From JBFXIE01 sp050176255 (lineage in GTDB: Bacteria; Pseudomonadota; Gammaproteobacteria; Burkholderiales; Burkholderiaceae_C): 23,465 nucleotides of DNA. The position numbers were made by a program, and so were the translations under genes. Shown one piece after another: positions 1 through 7,788 of the stretch (position 1 is the stretch's first letter; each line of letters begins with the position of its first letter). Location: NCBI RefSeq assembly GCF_050176255.1, contig NZ_JBFXIE010000048.1. One strand, 5' to 3'. The notes beneath the pieces are model-generated. The model was not told where the DNA came from. It searched no databases and was given only the letters and a program-made list of their open reading frames with translations.

Positions 1-32
1 GCGTGCCGGTTCGACCCCGGCTCGGGGCACCA
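1..32 (+). tRNA. tRNA, 3' end only (isotype not determined)
   Basis: The window opens inside a tRNA. Positions 5-9 (GCCGG) and 17-21 (CCGGC) form a perfect 5-bp T stem around the canonical loop TTCGACC (10-16). The 3' acceptor strand TCGGGGC (22-28), discriminator A (29) and encoded CCA (30-32) follow. The missing 5' acceptor strand should read GCCCCGA. The anticodon lies upstream of the window. The bases just before the T stem (CGT) would suit a long-variable-arm tRNA such as tRNA-Leu, but that is a guess. Confidence 0.8.
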
Positions 33-44
33 CGAAGATTCGAT

Positions 45-665
45 ATGTCACATTACAACGCTCCCTTTGAAATCCATGTCCACGGTCAGGTGCTGCTGAG
101 GGCCGATGTGGACTTCAGCCAGATACAGGCGGCGCTCAAACCCCTGTGGCAGTACGCCGGGGCGCGTTCTCTGGCCGATGGCGCCGCCAGCGCCTACGAG
201 GAAGAGCCAGGCATTCAGTTTGACGCCAAAACGCACATGCTGCAGCTTTGCTGGACAGTGCGTGGCGATGAGGATTTCCGCCATTCGCTCGATGAGATGT
301 GCATGAGCCTCAATGAACTCGCACAGCAGGGCGCGGCCATCGAAGTCACCTTCTACGACGCCGAGTTTGACGAAGAAGAAGCGCCCGAGGACGAAGAGGC
401 ACGCGACGATTTCGTTATGCTCTTCGTAGGCCCTACGCCTGCGGCCATCATGCAGGTGCAAAGGGATTTGCTGGTGCAGGACGTGGTCAACCTCATGGAA
501 CGCCACTTTGACGGCTCCGAGCTGGCTGGCGTGGTATCCGAGATCGACAAGCTGTTCTCGCAGCGCTTTGATGCGCTGGTGAGCTCACTTGAGATCGGTA
601 AGCCACCGCGCGGCATGGGCGGCAATGGGCATGGCGGTGGCCGTCGCCCGCGCCATCTGCACTGA
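45..665 (+). CDS. conserved hypothetical protein (DUF6806-like)
   Basis: This gene encodes a 206-residue soluble protein with no signal peptide or membrane segment. I chose the ATG at 45; an upstream in-frame GTG at 3 lies inside the tRNA and cannot be the start. The N-terminal half contains IHVHGQVLLRADVDF, followed by a very acidic stretch (EFDEEEAPEDEEARDD) near residues 107-122. The C-terminus is glycine-, histidine- and arginine-rich (GGNGHGGGRRPRHLH), which could bind metal or nucleic acid, but this is only composition. It resembles a family of uncharacterised proteins found next to uvrC in Burkholderiales that I recall as DUF6806; I could not check this. It precedes uvrC by 171 bp on the same strand. 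No function can be assigned. Confidence 0.75.
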   Translation: MSHYNAPFEIHVHGQVLLRADVDFSQIQAALKPLWQYAGARSLADGAASAYEEEPGIQFDAKTHMLQLCWTVRGDEDFRHSLDEMCMSLNELAQQGAAIEVTFYDAEFDEEEAPEDEEARDDFVMLFVGPTPAAIMQVQRDLLVQDVVNLMERHFDGSELAGVVSEIDKLFSQRFDALVSSLEIGKPPRGMGGNGHGGGRRPRHLH

Positions 666-836
666 CCTGCGCACCGCCTGAGTACGCATGGGCTTGTGAC
701 CGCTGCGGTCGCGAATGCAGTGTTTTATGCTCGACAGCACAGGCTGATGACGTGATCCACTGTGCCAGCTTGTGGCCCTCGCGCCAAAGCGTTTGCGCCA
801 TCCTTGATGGGCCATTGCCCTGCCCCGAGCAGCACC

Positions 837-2798
837 ATGTCCGCAACACACCCCGATGATCTGCTGGCCCAGGTGGCAGCCTTGCCGCCGCTGCCGGGTG
901 TGTATCGCTATTTCGATGCGCAGGACATGCTTCTGTACGTGGGCAAGGCGCGCAACCTGAAAAAGCGGGTCAGCAGTTACTTCACCAAACAGCACGGTGG
1001 CACGCGTATCGGCCACATGGTGAGCAAGATCGCCAGGCTGGAGACGACCGTAGTGCGCTCCGAGGCCGAGGCGCTGCTGCTGGAGAACAACCTCATCAAG
1101 TCGCTAGGGCCCAGATACAACATTCTTTTTCGCGACGACAAGAGCTACCCCTATCTGAAGATCACCGGCGTGGCCGCCAAGGACGGTAGCGGCGACAAAC
1201 CGGGCCAGCGCTATCCGCGCATCACCTACTACCGTGGCGCCGTGGACAAAAACCACCGCTACTTTGGCCCCTACCCCAGCGGATGGGCTGTGAAAGAGAC
1301 CATCCAGCTGCTGCAGAAAGTGTTTCGCCTGCGCACTTGCGAGGACACGGTTTTTGCCAATCGCACACGCCCCTGCCTGCTCTACCAGATCAAGCGCTGC
1401 AGCGCGCCCTGCGTGGCGCTGATATCGCCCGAGTCTTATGCAGGTGACGTGCATGGCGCGCAGGCCCTGCTGCGCGGCGAAACGCAAGAGCTGCTGCAAG
1501 CGCTGGAGCAGCGCATGCTTGCGCACTCCGACCGGCTTGAATTTGAGTTGGCGGCAGAGGTGCGCAACCAGATCACCGCCCTGTCGCGCGTACTGCACCA
1601 GCAGGCGGTGGAGAGCCTGTCGGACAAGGATGTGGACATCCTGGCCGTCAAGGTGGCGGGCGGACGCGCATGCGTCAACCTGGCCATGGTGCGCGGCGGG
1701 CGTCACCTGGGGGATCGGGCGCACTTTCCCGTGCACCTGGAAGATGCCACTGGCGTGTTCCAGTCAGAAGATGCCGACGAAAGCACCCTGCCCGCTGCGG
1801 CGCCGCCCAGGCGCGTCGAAGCGCTGGTGCTGGAGGCCTTCATCGCCCAGCATTACCTGAGTGTGGCACCGCCCCCCACACTGATCACCAGCGAACCCGT
1901 GGACTCTGCCCTGCTGGAAGCCCTGTCGCAGCAAAGCGGCGTACGCATCAGCGCCGTGCACCAGCCACGCGAGCAGCGACGCGCATGGCTGGACATGGCG
2001 CAAAACAATGCCGAGATCCAGCTGGCGCGCCTGCTGGCCGAAGAAGGCTCGCAGCAGGCGCGCACACGCGCTCTGGCAGACGCCCTGGGCCTGGATACCG
2101 ATAACCTGGACACGCTCACCATTGAATGTTTTGACATATCGCACACCGCCGGCGAGGCCACGCAGGCCTCGTGCGTAGTGTTTCATCACCACAAAATGCA
2201 AAGCAGCGAGTACCGCCGCTTCAAGATCGAAGACATCGTCGGCGGCGATGACTACGCGGCCATGCGGCAAGTGCTGACGCGGCGCTACAGCAAGCTGGCG
2301 CAGGCGCAGCGCGAGGCCGGTGGAGCAGAAGTGTCCAGCCCCGGCGCACGTATGCCCGACCTGGTGCTGGTCGATGGCGGCAAGGGCCAGGTCAGCGTGG
2401 CCCGCGAGGTGTTCTCCGAACTGGGACTGGACTTGTCGCGCATCGTGGGCGTGGAAAAAGGCGAGGGCCGCAAAGTGGGCCTGGAGGAGCTGGTGTTTGC
2501 CGACGGGCGTGACAAGGTCTATCTGGGGCGTGATTCCGCAGCGCTGATGCTGGTGGCGCAAATACGCGACGAGGCACACCGCTTTGCCATCACCGGCATG
2601 CGCGCCGCGCGGGCCAGAGTGCGCGTGGGCGGCAGCCGACTGGAGGAGATCCCCGGCGTGGGCCCCAAGAAGCGCGCGCGCCTGCTGCAGCGCTTTGGCG
2701 GGGTGCGCGGCGTGCAGGACGCCAGCGTGGAGGACCTGGCCACCGTCGAGGGCATCTCGCGCGAACTGGCAGAGGACATCTACCGCGCACTGCGCTGA
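837..2798 (+). CDS. uvrC: UvrABC system protein C, excinuclease subunit
   Basis: UvrC makes the two incisions flanking a DNA lesion in nucleotide excision repair, acting on the UvrB-DNA complex in the cytoplasm. The 653-residue protein shows the whole family layout. The GIY-YIG nuclease, which makes the 3' cut, has GVY at 21-23, YVG at 34-36, Arg44 and Glu83. A UVR motif that contacts UvrB lies around 220-255. The RNase-H-like nuclease, which makes the 5' cut, has FDISHT (Asp433) and VDGGKGQ (Asp513). A tandem helix-hairpin-helix starts near residue 600 (IPGVGPKKRARLL). The start is ATG 837, giving MSATHPDD; the open frame runs back to 762, but that segment lacks family similarity. The protein is slightly longer than E. 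coli UvrC (about 610 residues). pgsA follows after 47 bp, the uvrC-pgsA order common in proteobacteria. Confidence 0.97.
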   Translation: MSATHPDDLLAQVAALPPLPGVYRYFDAQDMLLYVGKARNLKKRVSSYFTKQHGGTRIGHMVSKIARLETTVVRSEAEALLLENNLIKSLGPRYNILFRDDKSYPYLKITGVAAKDGSGDKPGQRYPRITYYRGAVDKNHRYFGPYPSGWAVKETIQLLQKVFRLRTCEDTVFANRTRPCLLYQIKRCSAPCVALISPESYAGDVHGAQALLRGETQELLQALEQRMLAHSDRLEFELAAEVRNQITALSRVLHQQAVESLSDKDVDILAVKVAGGRACVNLAMVRGGRHLGDRAHFPVHLEDATGVFQSEDADESTLPAAAPPRRVEALVLEAFIAQHYLSVAPPPTLITSEPVDSALLEALSQQSGVRISAVHQPREQRRAWLDMAQNNAEIQLARLLAEEGSQQARTRALADALGLDTDNLDTLTIECFDISHTAGEATQASCVVFHHHKMQSSEYRRFKIEDIVGGDDYAAMRQVLTRRYSKLAQAQREAGGAEVSSPGARMPDLVLVDGGKGQVSVAREVFSELGLDLSRIVGVEKGEGRKVGLEELVFADGRDKVYLGRDSAALMLVAQIRDEAHRFAITGMRAARARVRVGGSRLEEIPGVGPKKRARLLQRFGGVRGVQDASVEDLATVEGISRELAEDIYRALR

Positions 2799-2845
2799 GC
2801 CACGCTTGCCGCGAACCCTTGCGCCGCGTGACACAATCGACACCC

Positions 2846-3415
2846 ATGTTTTTCACCATTCCCACCGTCATGACCTGGACGCGCATCGTCGCGATACCCT
2901 TGATCGTGGGGGTGTTCTATGCGCCCATGGAGCCGGCCACGCGCAACCTGATCGCCACGATGATGTTCATCGTGTTTGCAGCTACCGACTGGCTGGACGG
3001 CTTTCTGGCGCGCAAACTCAATCAGACATCGGCCTTTGGCGCCTTTCTCGACCCGGTGGCGGACAAGATCCTTGTGTGCGCATCGCTCTTGGTGCTGGTG
3101 CACATGCAGCGTGCCGACGTGTTCGTAGCCCTGATCATCATCGGCCGCGAGATCGCCATCAGCGCACTACGCGAGTGGATGGCGCAGATCGGAGCCAGCA
3201 AGAGCGTGGCAGTGCACATGCTGGGCAAGGTCAAGACTACCGTGCAGATGATCGCAATACCCTTCCTGCTGTACGACGGACGGCTGTTCAACCTCCTGGA
3301 CACGGGCGTGTGGGGTACCTGGCTGATCTGGCTGGCAGCCGTGCTCACCGTGTGGTCCATGGTTTATTACCTGCAAAAGGCGCTGCCCGAAATCAGGGCC
3401 CGCGTCAGCAAGTAG
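2846..3415 (+). CDS. pgsA: CDP-diacylglycerol-glycerol-3-phosphate 3-phosphatidyltransferase
   Basis: PgsA condenses CDP-diacylglycerol with glycerol-3-phosphate to make phosphatidylglycerophosphate, the committed step to phosphatidylglycerol and cardiolipin, at the inner membrane. The 189-residue product has the complete CDP-alcohol phosphotransferase signature: Asp48, Asp51-Gly52, Ala55-Arg56, Gly65, Asp69 and Asp73, with the exact D-x2-DG-x2-AR-x8-G-x3-D-x3-D spacing. Several hydrophobic helices surround it. The start at ATG 2846 (MFFTIPTVMTWTR) matches the usual N-terminus; an upstream frame start at 2819 would add nine unlikely residues. It lies 47 bp after uvrC on the same strand and is probably co-transcribed with it. 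Confidence 0.96.
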   Translation: MFFTIPTVMTWTRIVAIPLIVGVFYAPMEPATRNLIATMMFIVFAATDWLDGFLARKLNQTSAFGAFLDPVADKILVCASLLVLVHMQRADVFVALIIIGREIAISALREWMAQIGASKSVAVHMLGKVKTTVQMIAIPFLLYDGRLFNLLDTGVWGTWLIWLAAVLTVWSMVYYLQKALPEIRARVSK

Positions 3416-3549
3416 CGACAAGCCGGGCGCTGCGCGCACCATCCGCAGCCCTGTGTTTACGGGGCACAACGGGCACCGGACATGCCTCGGGCAGGTCGCG
3501 AATGGGACTAGAATCCGCACCCTAGTTATCGCATTGGCGGTGTGTCCGA

Positions 3550-3578
3550 TTGACACTTCACATGGCGATGGATTTAAT
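3550..3578 (+). promoter_or_regulatory. sigma-70-type promoter for the HU gene
   Basis: A perfect -35 hexamer TTGACA (3550-3555) is followed, after exactly 17 bp, by TTTAAT (3573-3578), five of six matches to TATAAT. Transcription would begin near 3585, giving an untranslated leader of about 125 nt before the GTG start at 3709. This is the best promoter match I saw in the window and suits an abundant nucleoid protein. Confidence 0.75.
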
Positions 3579-3708
3579 CAGTCGTACTTATTCCTATCGC
3601 TACGCCGGCCTCAACCAGCCCCCCGAATCATTGGTCAACCGCCGCGGCGGGGCGCTCAGGCCTGACTTGCTAACAACACCCTTCCACCCTTTTCCCGAGA
3701 GGCTTTTT

Positions 3709-3981
3709 GTGAACAAAACCGAATTGATTGAGCACATTGCCAGCAATGCAGACATCTCCAAGGCTGCAGCAGCGCGTGCGCTGGAGTCCACGATTGAGGC
3801 AGTCAAGAAGACCCTGAAGAAGGGTGGTACGGTGTCGCTGGTCGGTTTTGGCACCTTCGCCGTTGGCAAGCGGGCTGCTCGTACCGGCCGCAATCCACGC
3901 ACGGGCGCCACAATCAAGATCAAAGCTGCTAAAGTACCGAAGTTCCGTCCAGGCAAGGCATTGAAAGACGCCCTGAACTGA
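3709..3981 (+). CDS. hupB: HU family DNA-binding protein
   Basis: HU is a small dimeric nucleoid protein that bends and compacts DNA. The 90-residue product has the full family length. It begins MNKTELIEHIA, carries the conserved glycine-rich core (VGFGTF, 45-50) and the DNA-intercalating arm with Arg61-Asn62-Pro63 (GRNPRTGATI). It ends with the lysine-rich KFRPGKALKDALN. The start is a GTG at 3709, with a ribosome binding site GAGAGG at 3697-3702. The frame is open back to an ATG at 3550, but that codon lies in the -35 box and the added 53 residues do not resemble HU. tRNA-Val begins 16 bp after the stop, so the two may share a transcript. Confidence 0.95.
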   Translation: MNKTELIEHIASNADISKAAAARALESTIEAVKKTLKKGGTVSLVGFGTFAVGKRAARTGRNPRTGATIKIKAAKVPKFRPGKALKDALN

Positions 3982-3997
3982 ATGGCAGAGACAGGGG

Positions 3998-4073
3998 GGG
4001 TGCTTAGCTCAGTTGGTAGAGCGGCGCCCTTACAAGGCGTAGGTCAGCGGTTCGAGCCCGTTAGCACCCACCA
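3998..4073 (+). tRNA. tRNA-Val (anticodon UAC)
   Basis: This is a complete 76-nt cloverleaf. The acceptor stem is GGGTGCT (3998-4004) with AGCACCC (4063-4069), and the D stem is GCTC/GAGC. The anticodon stem GCGCC/GGCGT holds the loop CTTACAA, with anticodon TAC at 4031-4033. The T loop is TTCGAGC, the discriminator is A, and CCA is encoded at 4071-4073. It closely resembles E. coli tRNA-Val(UAC). Confidence 0.97.
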
Positions 4074-4091
4074 CCCCCGCTCGCGCAAGGC

Positions 4092-4122
4092 AAAGGACCC
4101 GGAGTTATCCAGGTCCTTTTTT
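4092..4122 (+). terminator. rho-independent terminator after tRNA-Val
   Basis: AAAGGACC (4092-4099) pairs perfectly with GGTCCTTT (4112-4119) across a 12-nt loop, and the T-run continues to 4122. It ends the HU/tRNA-Val transcript. Read on the minus strand, the same stem is followed by only three T residues. It might still help end the oncoming ABC importer transcript, whose last gene stops at 4137. Confidence 0.85.
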
Positions 4123-4136
4123 CTTTGCCCGAACTT

Positions 4137-5873
4137 CTAATGGACATGCCCTATGTCCGGAATGGCAGCCATCAGATCCCTGGTGTAGGCGTGCTGCGGA
4201 TCGTCCAGCACCCACTGCGCTTCGCCCACTTCCACCAGCTTGCCGCGTTGCATGACGCCGATGTCGTCGCACATGTGGCGGATCACCGCCAGGTTGTGGC
4301 TGATGAGCAGGTAGGTCAGGCCAAACTCGTCTTGCAGGTCACGCATCAGGTTCAGCACCTGGGCCTGCACCGACACGTCCAGGGCCGAGGTCGGCTCGTC
4401 GCAGATGATGAACTCGGGCTGGCTGGCCAGGGCGCGCGCCACAGCAATGCGCTGACGCTGGCCGCCTGAAAACTGATGTGGGTATTTTTTGGCGTCGTCT
4501 GGCTTCATGCGCACGCGGCGCAGGGCTTCCTGCACGCGCTCGGCGGTTTCCGCAGGACCGCTGGTCAGGCCCAGTACCACCAAGGGTTCGGCAATCAGTT
4601 GCTCCACCGTCCAGCGCGGGTTCAGGCTGGCGTATGGATCCTGGAAGATCATCTGAAAGCGCCGGCGCATGGCCACGGTATTGGCCGCCGGGCTCCATTT
4701 ATCCACGCCATCGAACAGAATCAGCCCGCTGGTCGGCGGGGTCAGCCCGGCCACCATGCGGGCCACGGTGGATTTGCCCGAGCCGGATTCGCCTACCAAG
4801 CCGAAGGTCGTGCCCTTGCGAATGTTGAAGCTGACATGGTCGGCAGCCTTGAGGATCTTCTTTTCCTCGCGTGCCAAAAGACGCGCCAGCCAGCTGGCCG
4901 ACAGGTCATAGTCCTTGCATAGGTTTTTGACCTCTAAAAGCGGTTTTACCCAGGTATCACCTGCGCTACCAGCTATTATTTTAGGAGTCAGCGGCACAGA
5001 CTTGGCGACCGGACCGCCGCCCACCTCCGGCACGGGCAGGCGCTGCAGGCGCTGGTGCACGCTGGGGATGGCGGCCATCAGCACCTGGGTATAGGGCTCG
5101 CGCGGGGCGTCCAGCACCTGGCGCACGGGGCCGGTTTCCAGCACGCGGCCCTGGTACATGACCATGACGCGGTCGGCCGTCTCGGCAATCACGCCCATGT
5201 CGTGCGTGATCAGCATGGCGGCAGCGCCGCGCTCTTTGCACACGCGGCGCAGCAGGGCGATGATCTGCGCCTGCACCGACACGTCCAGCGCGGTGGTGGG
5301 CTCGTCGGCAATGATCAACTCGGGCTCGGCGCACAGGGCCAGGGCAATGGCCACGCGCTGGCGCATGCCGCCCGAGAACTGGTGCGGGTACTGCGCCATG
5401 CGCTGGCGCGCCTGGGGTATCTCTACCTCTTCCAGCAACGCCAGGGCGCGGGCCTCAGCCTCTTTTTCAGAGACTGGCAGGTGGGTGCGGATGGTCTCCA
5501 CCAGGTGGTCGCGCACGGTATAGACCGGGTTCAGGCTGGTCAGCGGATCCTGAAAGATGGTGCCGATGCGCTTGCCACGGATGCGACGCAGGTCTTCGCC
5601 GTGCAGGTTGTCGATGCGCAGGCCTTGCAACTCCACCGTGCCGCCACTGATGCGCCCTGGCGCCTCGATCAGGCCGATGACGGCCGAGCCGGTCATGGAC
5701 TTGCCTGCACCGGACTCGCCCACCACGCCCAGGATTTCGCCGGGCCAGATGTCGAAGGACACCTCATGCAACACATGCACGGGGCCTTTGTAGGTATCGA
5801 AGGTGACGCTCAGGTCACGCACGCGCAGCACAGGCACAGCCTGGGCGCTGTTGTCTGCGGTGTTGTTGTTCAT
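4137..5873 (-). CDS. peptide-type ABC importer, fused double ATP-binding subunit
   Basis: This is the energising subunit of a peptide/opine/glutathione-type importer, with both ATPase domains in one 578-residue chain (DppD-DppF or GsiA layout). Domain 1 has Walker A GESGAGKS (52-59), signature FSGGM (166-170), Walker B IIADEP (Asp190) and switch His224. Domain 2 has GESGSGKS (361-368), FSGGQ (468-472), CDEP (Asp492-Glu493) and His526. Both look catalytically intact, and each is followed by the oligopeptide-transport C-terminal region. The linker near residues 297-318 is encoded by an AT-rich stretch unlike its surroundings (see findings). The start at ATG 5873 overlaps the permease stop in an ATGA. 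A longer frame to 5975 exists but lies within the permease gene. The substrate cannot be told from sequence. Confidence 0.93.
   Translation of the reverse strand: MNNNTADNSAQAVPVLRVRDLSVTFDTYKGPVHVLHEVSFDIWPGEILGVVGESGAGKSMTGSAVIGLIEAPGRISGGTVELQGLRIDNLHGEDLRRIRGKRIGTIFQDPLTSLNPVYTVRDHLVETIRTHLPVSEKEAEARALALLEEVEIPQARQRMAQYPHQFSGGMRQRVAIALALCAEPELIIADEPTTALDVSVQAQIIALLRRVCKERGAAAMLITHDMGVIAETADRVMVMYQGRVLETGPVRQVLDAPREPYTQVLMAAIPSVHQRLQRLPVPEVGGGPVAKSVPLTPKIIAGSAGDTWVKPLLEVKNLCKDYDLSASWLARLLAREEKKILKAADHVSFNIRKGTTFGLVGESGSGKSTVARMVAGLTPPTSGLILFDGVDKWSPAANTVAMRRRFQMIFQDPYASLNPRWTVEQLIAEPLVVLGLTSGPAETAERVQEALRRVRMKPDDAKKYPHQFSGGQRQRIAVARALASQPEFIICDEPTSALDVSVQAQVLNLMRDLQDEFGLTYLLISHNLAVIRHMCDDIGVMQRGKLVEVGEAQWVLDDPQHAYTRDLMAAIPDIGHVH
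4921..4985 (-). repeat. AT-rich dispersed-repeat-like segment in the ATPase linker
   Basis: Read on the minus strand, this stretch begins CCTAAAATAATAGCTGGTAG, then CGC, and ends with AGAGGTCAAAAACC. It is far more AT-rich than the surrounding coding sequence. It shares the pattern A-run/ATAGCT/short gap/GCG with segments at 10640-10684, 9818-9858 and 18627-18650. I recall abundant intergenic repeats of this form in Comamonadaceae genomes. Here it lies in frame in the linker between the two ATPase domains. Confidence 0.5.
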
Positions 5874-6808
5874 TGCAGCTTGGGGTTCAAGGCGTCGCGC
5901 AGCCAGTCGCCGACCAGGTTGACGGAAAGTGCCAGGGCCAGCAGCACCAGTGACGGAAACAGCAAGATCCACCATTCGCCAGAGAACAGAAAGCCCTGGC
6001 CGATGCGGATCAGGGTGCCCAACGAAGGCGCCGTGGGCGGCAGGCCCACGCCCAGGTACGACAGCGTGGACTCGGCCACGATGGCATGCGCAAAGCTGAT
6101 GGTGGCGATCACCAGAATGGGCGCCAGCAGGTTGGGCAGGATGTGCTTGGTGAGTATGGCGGCCCGGCTGCGGCCAATGAGCTGGGCAGCCAGCACATAG
6201 TCCTTTTGCTTTTCGACCATCACCGCGCCACGCACGGTGCGTGCGTACTGCACCCAGTCAGACAGGCCGATGGCAACGATGATCACCAGCACCGCCATGT
6301 CGTCGCGGTAGCCCGCAGGCAACATGCCGCGGGCAATGCCGAAGATCAGCAGCGCCACCAGAATCACCGGGAAAGTGAGCTGGATATCGGCAATGCGCAT
6401 CAGCAGGGTGTCGAACCAGCCGCCGCCGTAGCCGGCGATCAGGCCCAGCGGCACGCCGATGATGAGCGACAGCGCCACCGCCGACACACCCACGAACACC
6501 GACATGCGCAGGCCGTACAGGATGGCCGAGTACACGTCACGGCCCTGATCGTCGGCACCCAGGGGGTAGAACATCTCGCCCATGCCCTGGCTCCAGGGCC
6601 GGGTGAAAGCGTCCATCAGATCCAGGCTGGCAGGATCGAACGGGTTGTGCAGCGCCAGCAGCGGCGCGCAGATGGTGGCCAACACCAGCAGGGCCAGCAC
6701 GCCCGTGGCCACTTGCACCAGGCGCGACCTGGCGAAGGCACGCTTGACGGGCGAATCGCTGGCCTTCCAGCCGGTGGGCACCGGCAGGGGTTTGACGGAA
6801 TCAGTCAT
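5870..6808 (-). CDS. peptide-type ABC importer permease (DppC/OppC/GsiD-like)
   Basis: This is an inner-membrane permease half of the importer, 312 residues long, as expected for DppC/OppC-type proteins. After a soluble N-terminus comes a first membrane helix (VATGVLALLVLATICAPLLA). An extracytoplasmic segment with the typical LGADDQGRDVYSAILYGLR follows, then five further helices. The cytoplasmic EAA loop that docks on the ATPase is seen in DYVLAAQLIGRSRAAILTKH. The start at ATG 6808 (MTDSVKP) lies 11 bp after the upstream permease stop; the longer open frame would run into that gene. The stop overlaps the ATPase start by four bases (ATGA), indicating translational coupling. Confidence 0.93.
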   Translation of the reverse strand: MTDSVKPLPVPTGWKASDSPVKRAFARSRLVQVATGVLALLVLATICAPLLALHNPFDPASLDLMDAFTRPWSQGMGEMFYPLGADDQGRDVYSAILYGLRMSVFVGVSAVALSLIIGVPLGLIAGYGGGWFDTLLMRIADIQLTFPVILVALLIFGIARGMLPAGYRDDMAVLVIIVAIGLSDWVQYARTVRGAVMVEKQKDYVLAAQLIGRSRAAILTKHILPNLLAPILVIATISFAHAIVAESTLSYLGVGLPPTAPSLGTLIRIGQGFLFSGEWWILLFPSLVLLALALSVNLVGDWLRDALNPKLQ

Positions 6809-6819
6809 TGCAACCCACT

Positions 6820-7785
6820 TCAGTTCTTTCGCAGGCGGGGGTCCACCAGCACGTACAAAAAGTCCACGAGCAGGTTGATCACCACGTACAGCAGCGCAAT
6901 GAACATCAGGTACGCCGCAATCAAGGGCACGTCCACACCCTGCACCGAAGAGATGAACAACAGCCCCACCCCCGGCCACTGGAACACCGTCTCGGTGACG
7001 ATGGCAAAGGCGATCAGCGAGCCAATTTGCAAGCCGGCAATGGTGATGACCGGGATCAGCGTGTTGCGCAGCGCGTGGCCGAAGTACAAGTCATGCTCTT
7101 TCAAGCCACGTGCGCGGCCGAAGCGGATGTAGTCGGAGCGCAGCACCTCCAGCATTTCGGCACGCACCAGGCGCATGATCAGGGTCATGTTGTAAAAACC
7201 CAGCGTGATGGCCGGCATGATGAGCGCCGCCCAGCCCGAGGCGGTGAGCAAGCCGGTCTCCCAGCCGCCGATCTTGACGGTCTCGCCGCGCCCGAAGGAC
7301 GGCAGCCAGCGCAACTCCACGGCAAACAGATAGATCAGGCCGATGCCGATCAAGAAGGTGGGCAACGACACCCCCACCAGCGACACCGTCATGATGGCGC
7401 GGCTGAGCCAGCCCTCACGGCGAATGGCGGTGTACACACCCAGCGCCACGCCCACAACCAGGGCCAGCACCGCGGCCGTCAGCGCCAGCTCCAGCGTCGC
7501 GGGCAGACGCTCGGCAATGACATCGGCCACGGGCCGCTTGAGCCGGTAGGACACCCCCAGATCCCCCTGCAGCACCTTGCCCACGTAGGCCAGGTATTGC
7601 AGGGGCACGGGTTTGTTGAACCCCAGCTCTTCCACCAGGGCTTCACGTTCTTCCAGCGTGGCGTCCTCGCCGAGCAAACTGATGGTGGGATCCCCGATAT
7701 GGCGAAACACCATGAAAGAGATGAGCGAGACGGCCAGCAGCACCAACGCTGACTGGCCCAATCTGCGCAGCAGATGGATCAGCAT
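6820..7785 (-). CDS. peptide-type ABC importer permease (DppB/OppB/GsiC-like)
   Basis: This is the second permease half, 321 residues, with the DppB/OppB layout. A first helix lies at about residues 9-28 (LGQSALVLLAVSLISFMVF). Next comes a periplasmic segment with the family's LGFNKPVPLQYLAYVGKVLQ and GDLGVSYRLKRPV. Five further helices follow, with an EAA-type loop (SDYIRFGRARGLKEHDLYF). The ATG at 7785 is only three bases after the binding-protein stop, and the next gene starts 11 bp after this stop. The four genes are therefore one operon transcribed from high to low coordinates. Confidence 0.94.
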   Translation of the reverse strand: MLIHLLRRLGQSALVLLAVSLISFMVFRHIGDPTISLLGEDATLEEREALVEELGFNKPVPLQYLAYVGKVLQGDLGVSYRLKRPVADVIAERLPATLELALTAAVLALVVGVALGVYTAIRREGWLSRAIMTVSLVGVSLPTFLIGIGLIYLFAVELRWLPSFGRGETVKIGGWETGLLTASGWAALIMPAITLGFYNMTLIMRLVRAEMLEVLRSDYIRFGRARGLKEHDLYFGHALRNTLIPVITIAGLQIGSLIAFAIVTETVFQWPGVGLLFISSVQGVDVPLIAAYLMFIALLYVVINLLVDFLYVLVDPRLRKN

Positions 7786-7788
7786 GAA

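Noticed and set aside
3..44. The GTG start at 3 for the first protein gene
   Set aside because: It lies in the T arm of the partial tRNA. The ATG at 45 is the first plausible start after the tRNA.
3550..3708. A 53-residue N-terminal extension of HU
   Set aside because: Its ATG lies in the predicted -35 box, HU proteins are about 90 residues, and the GTG at 3709 has a proper ribosome binding site.
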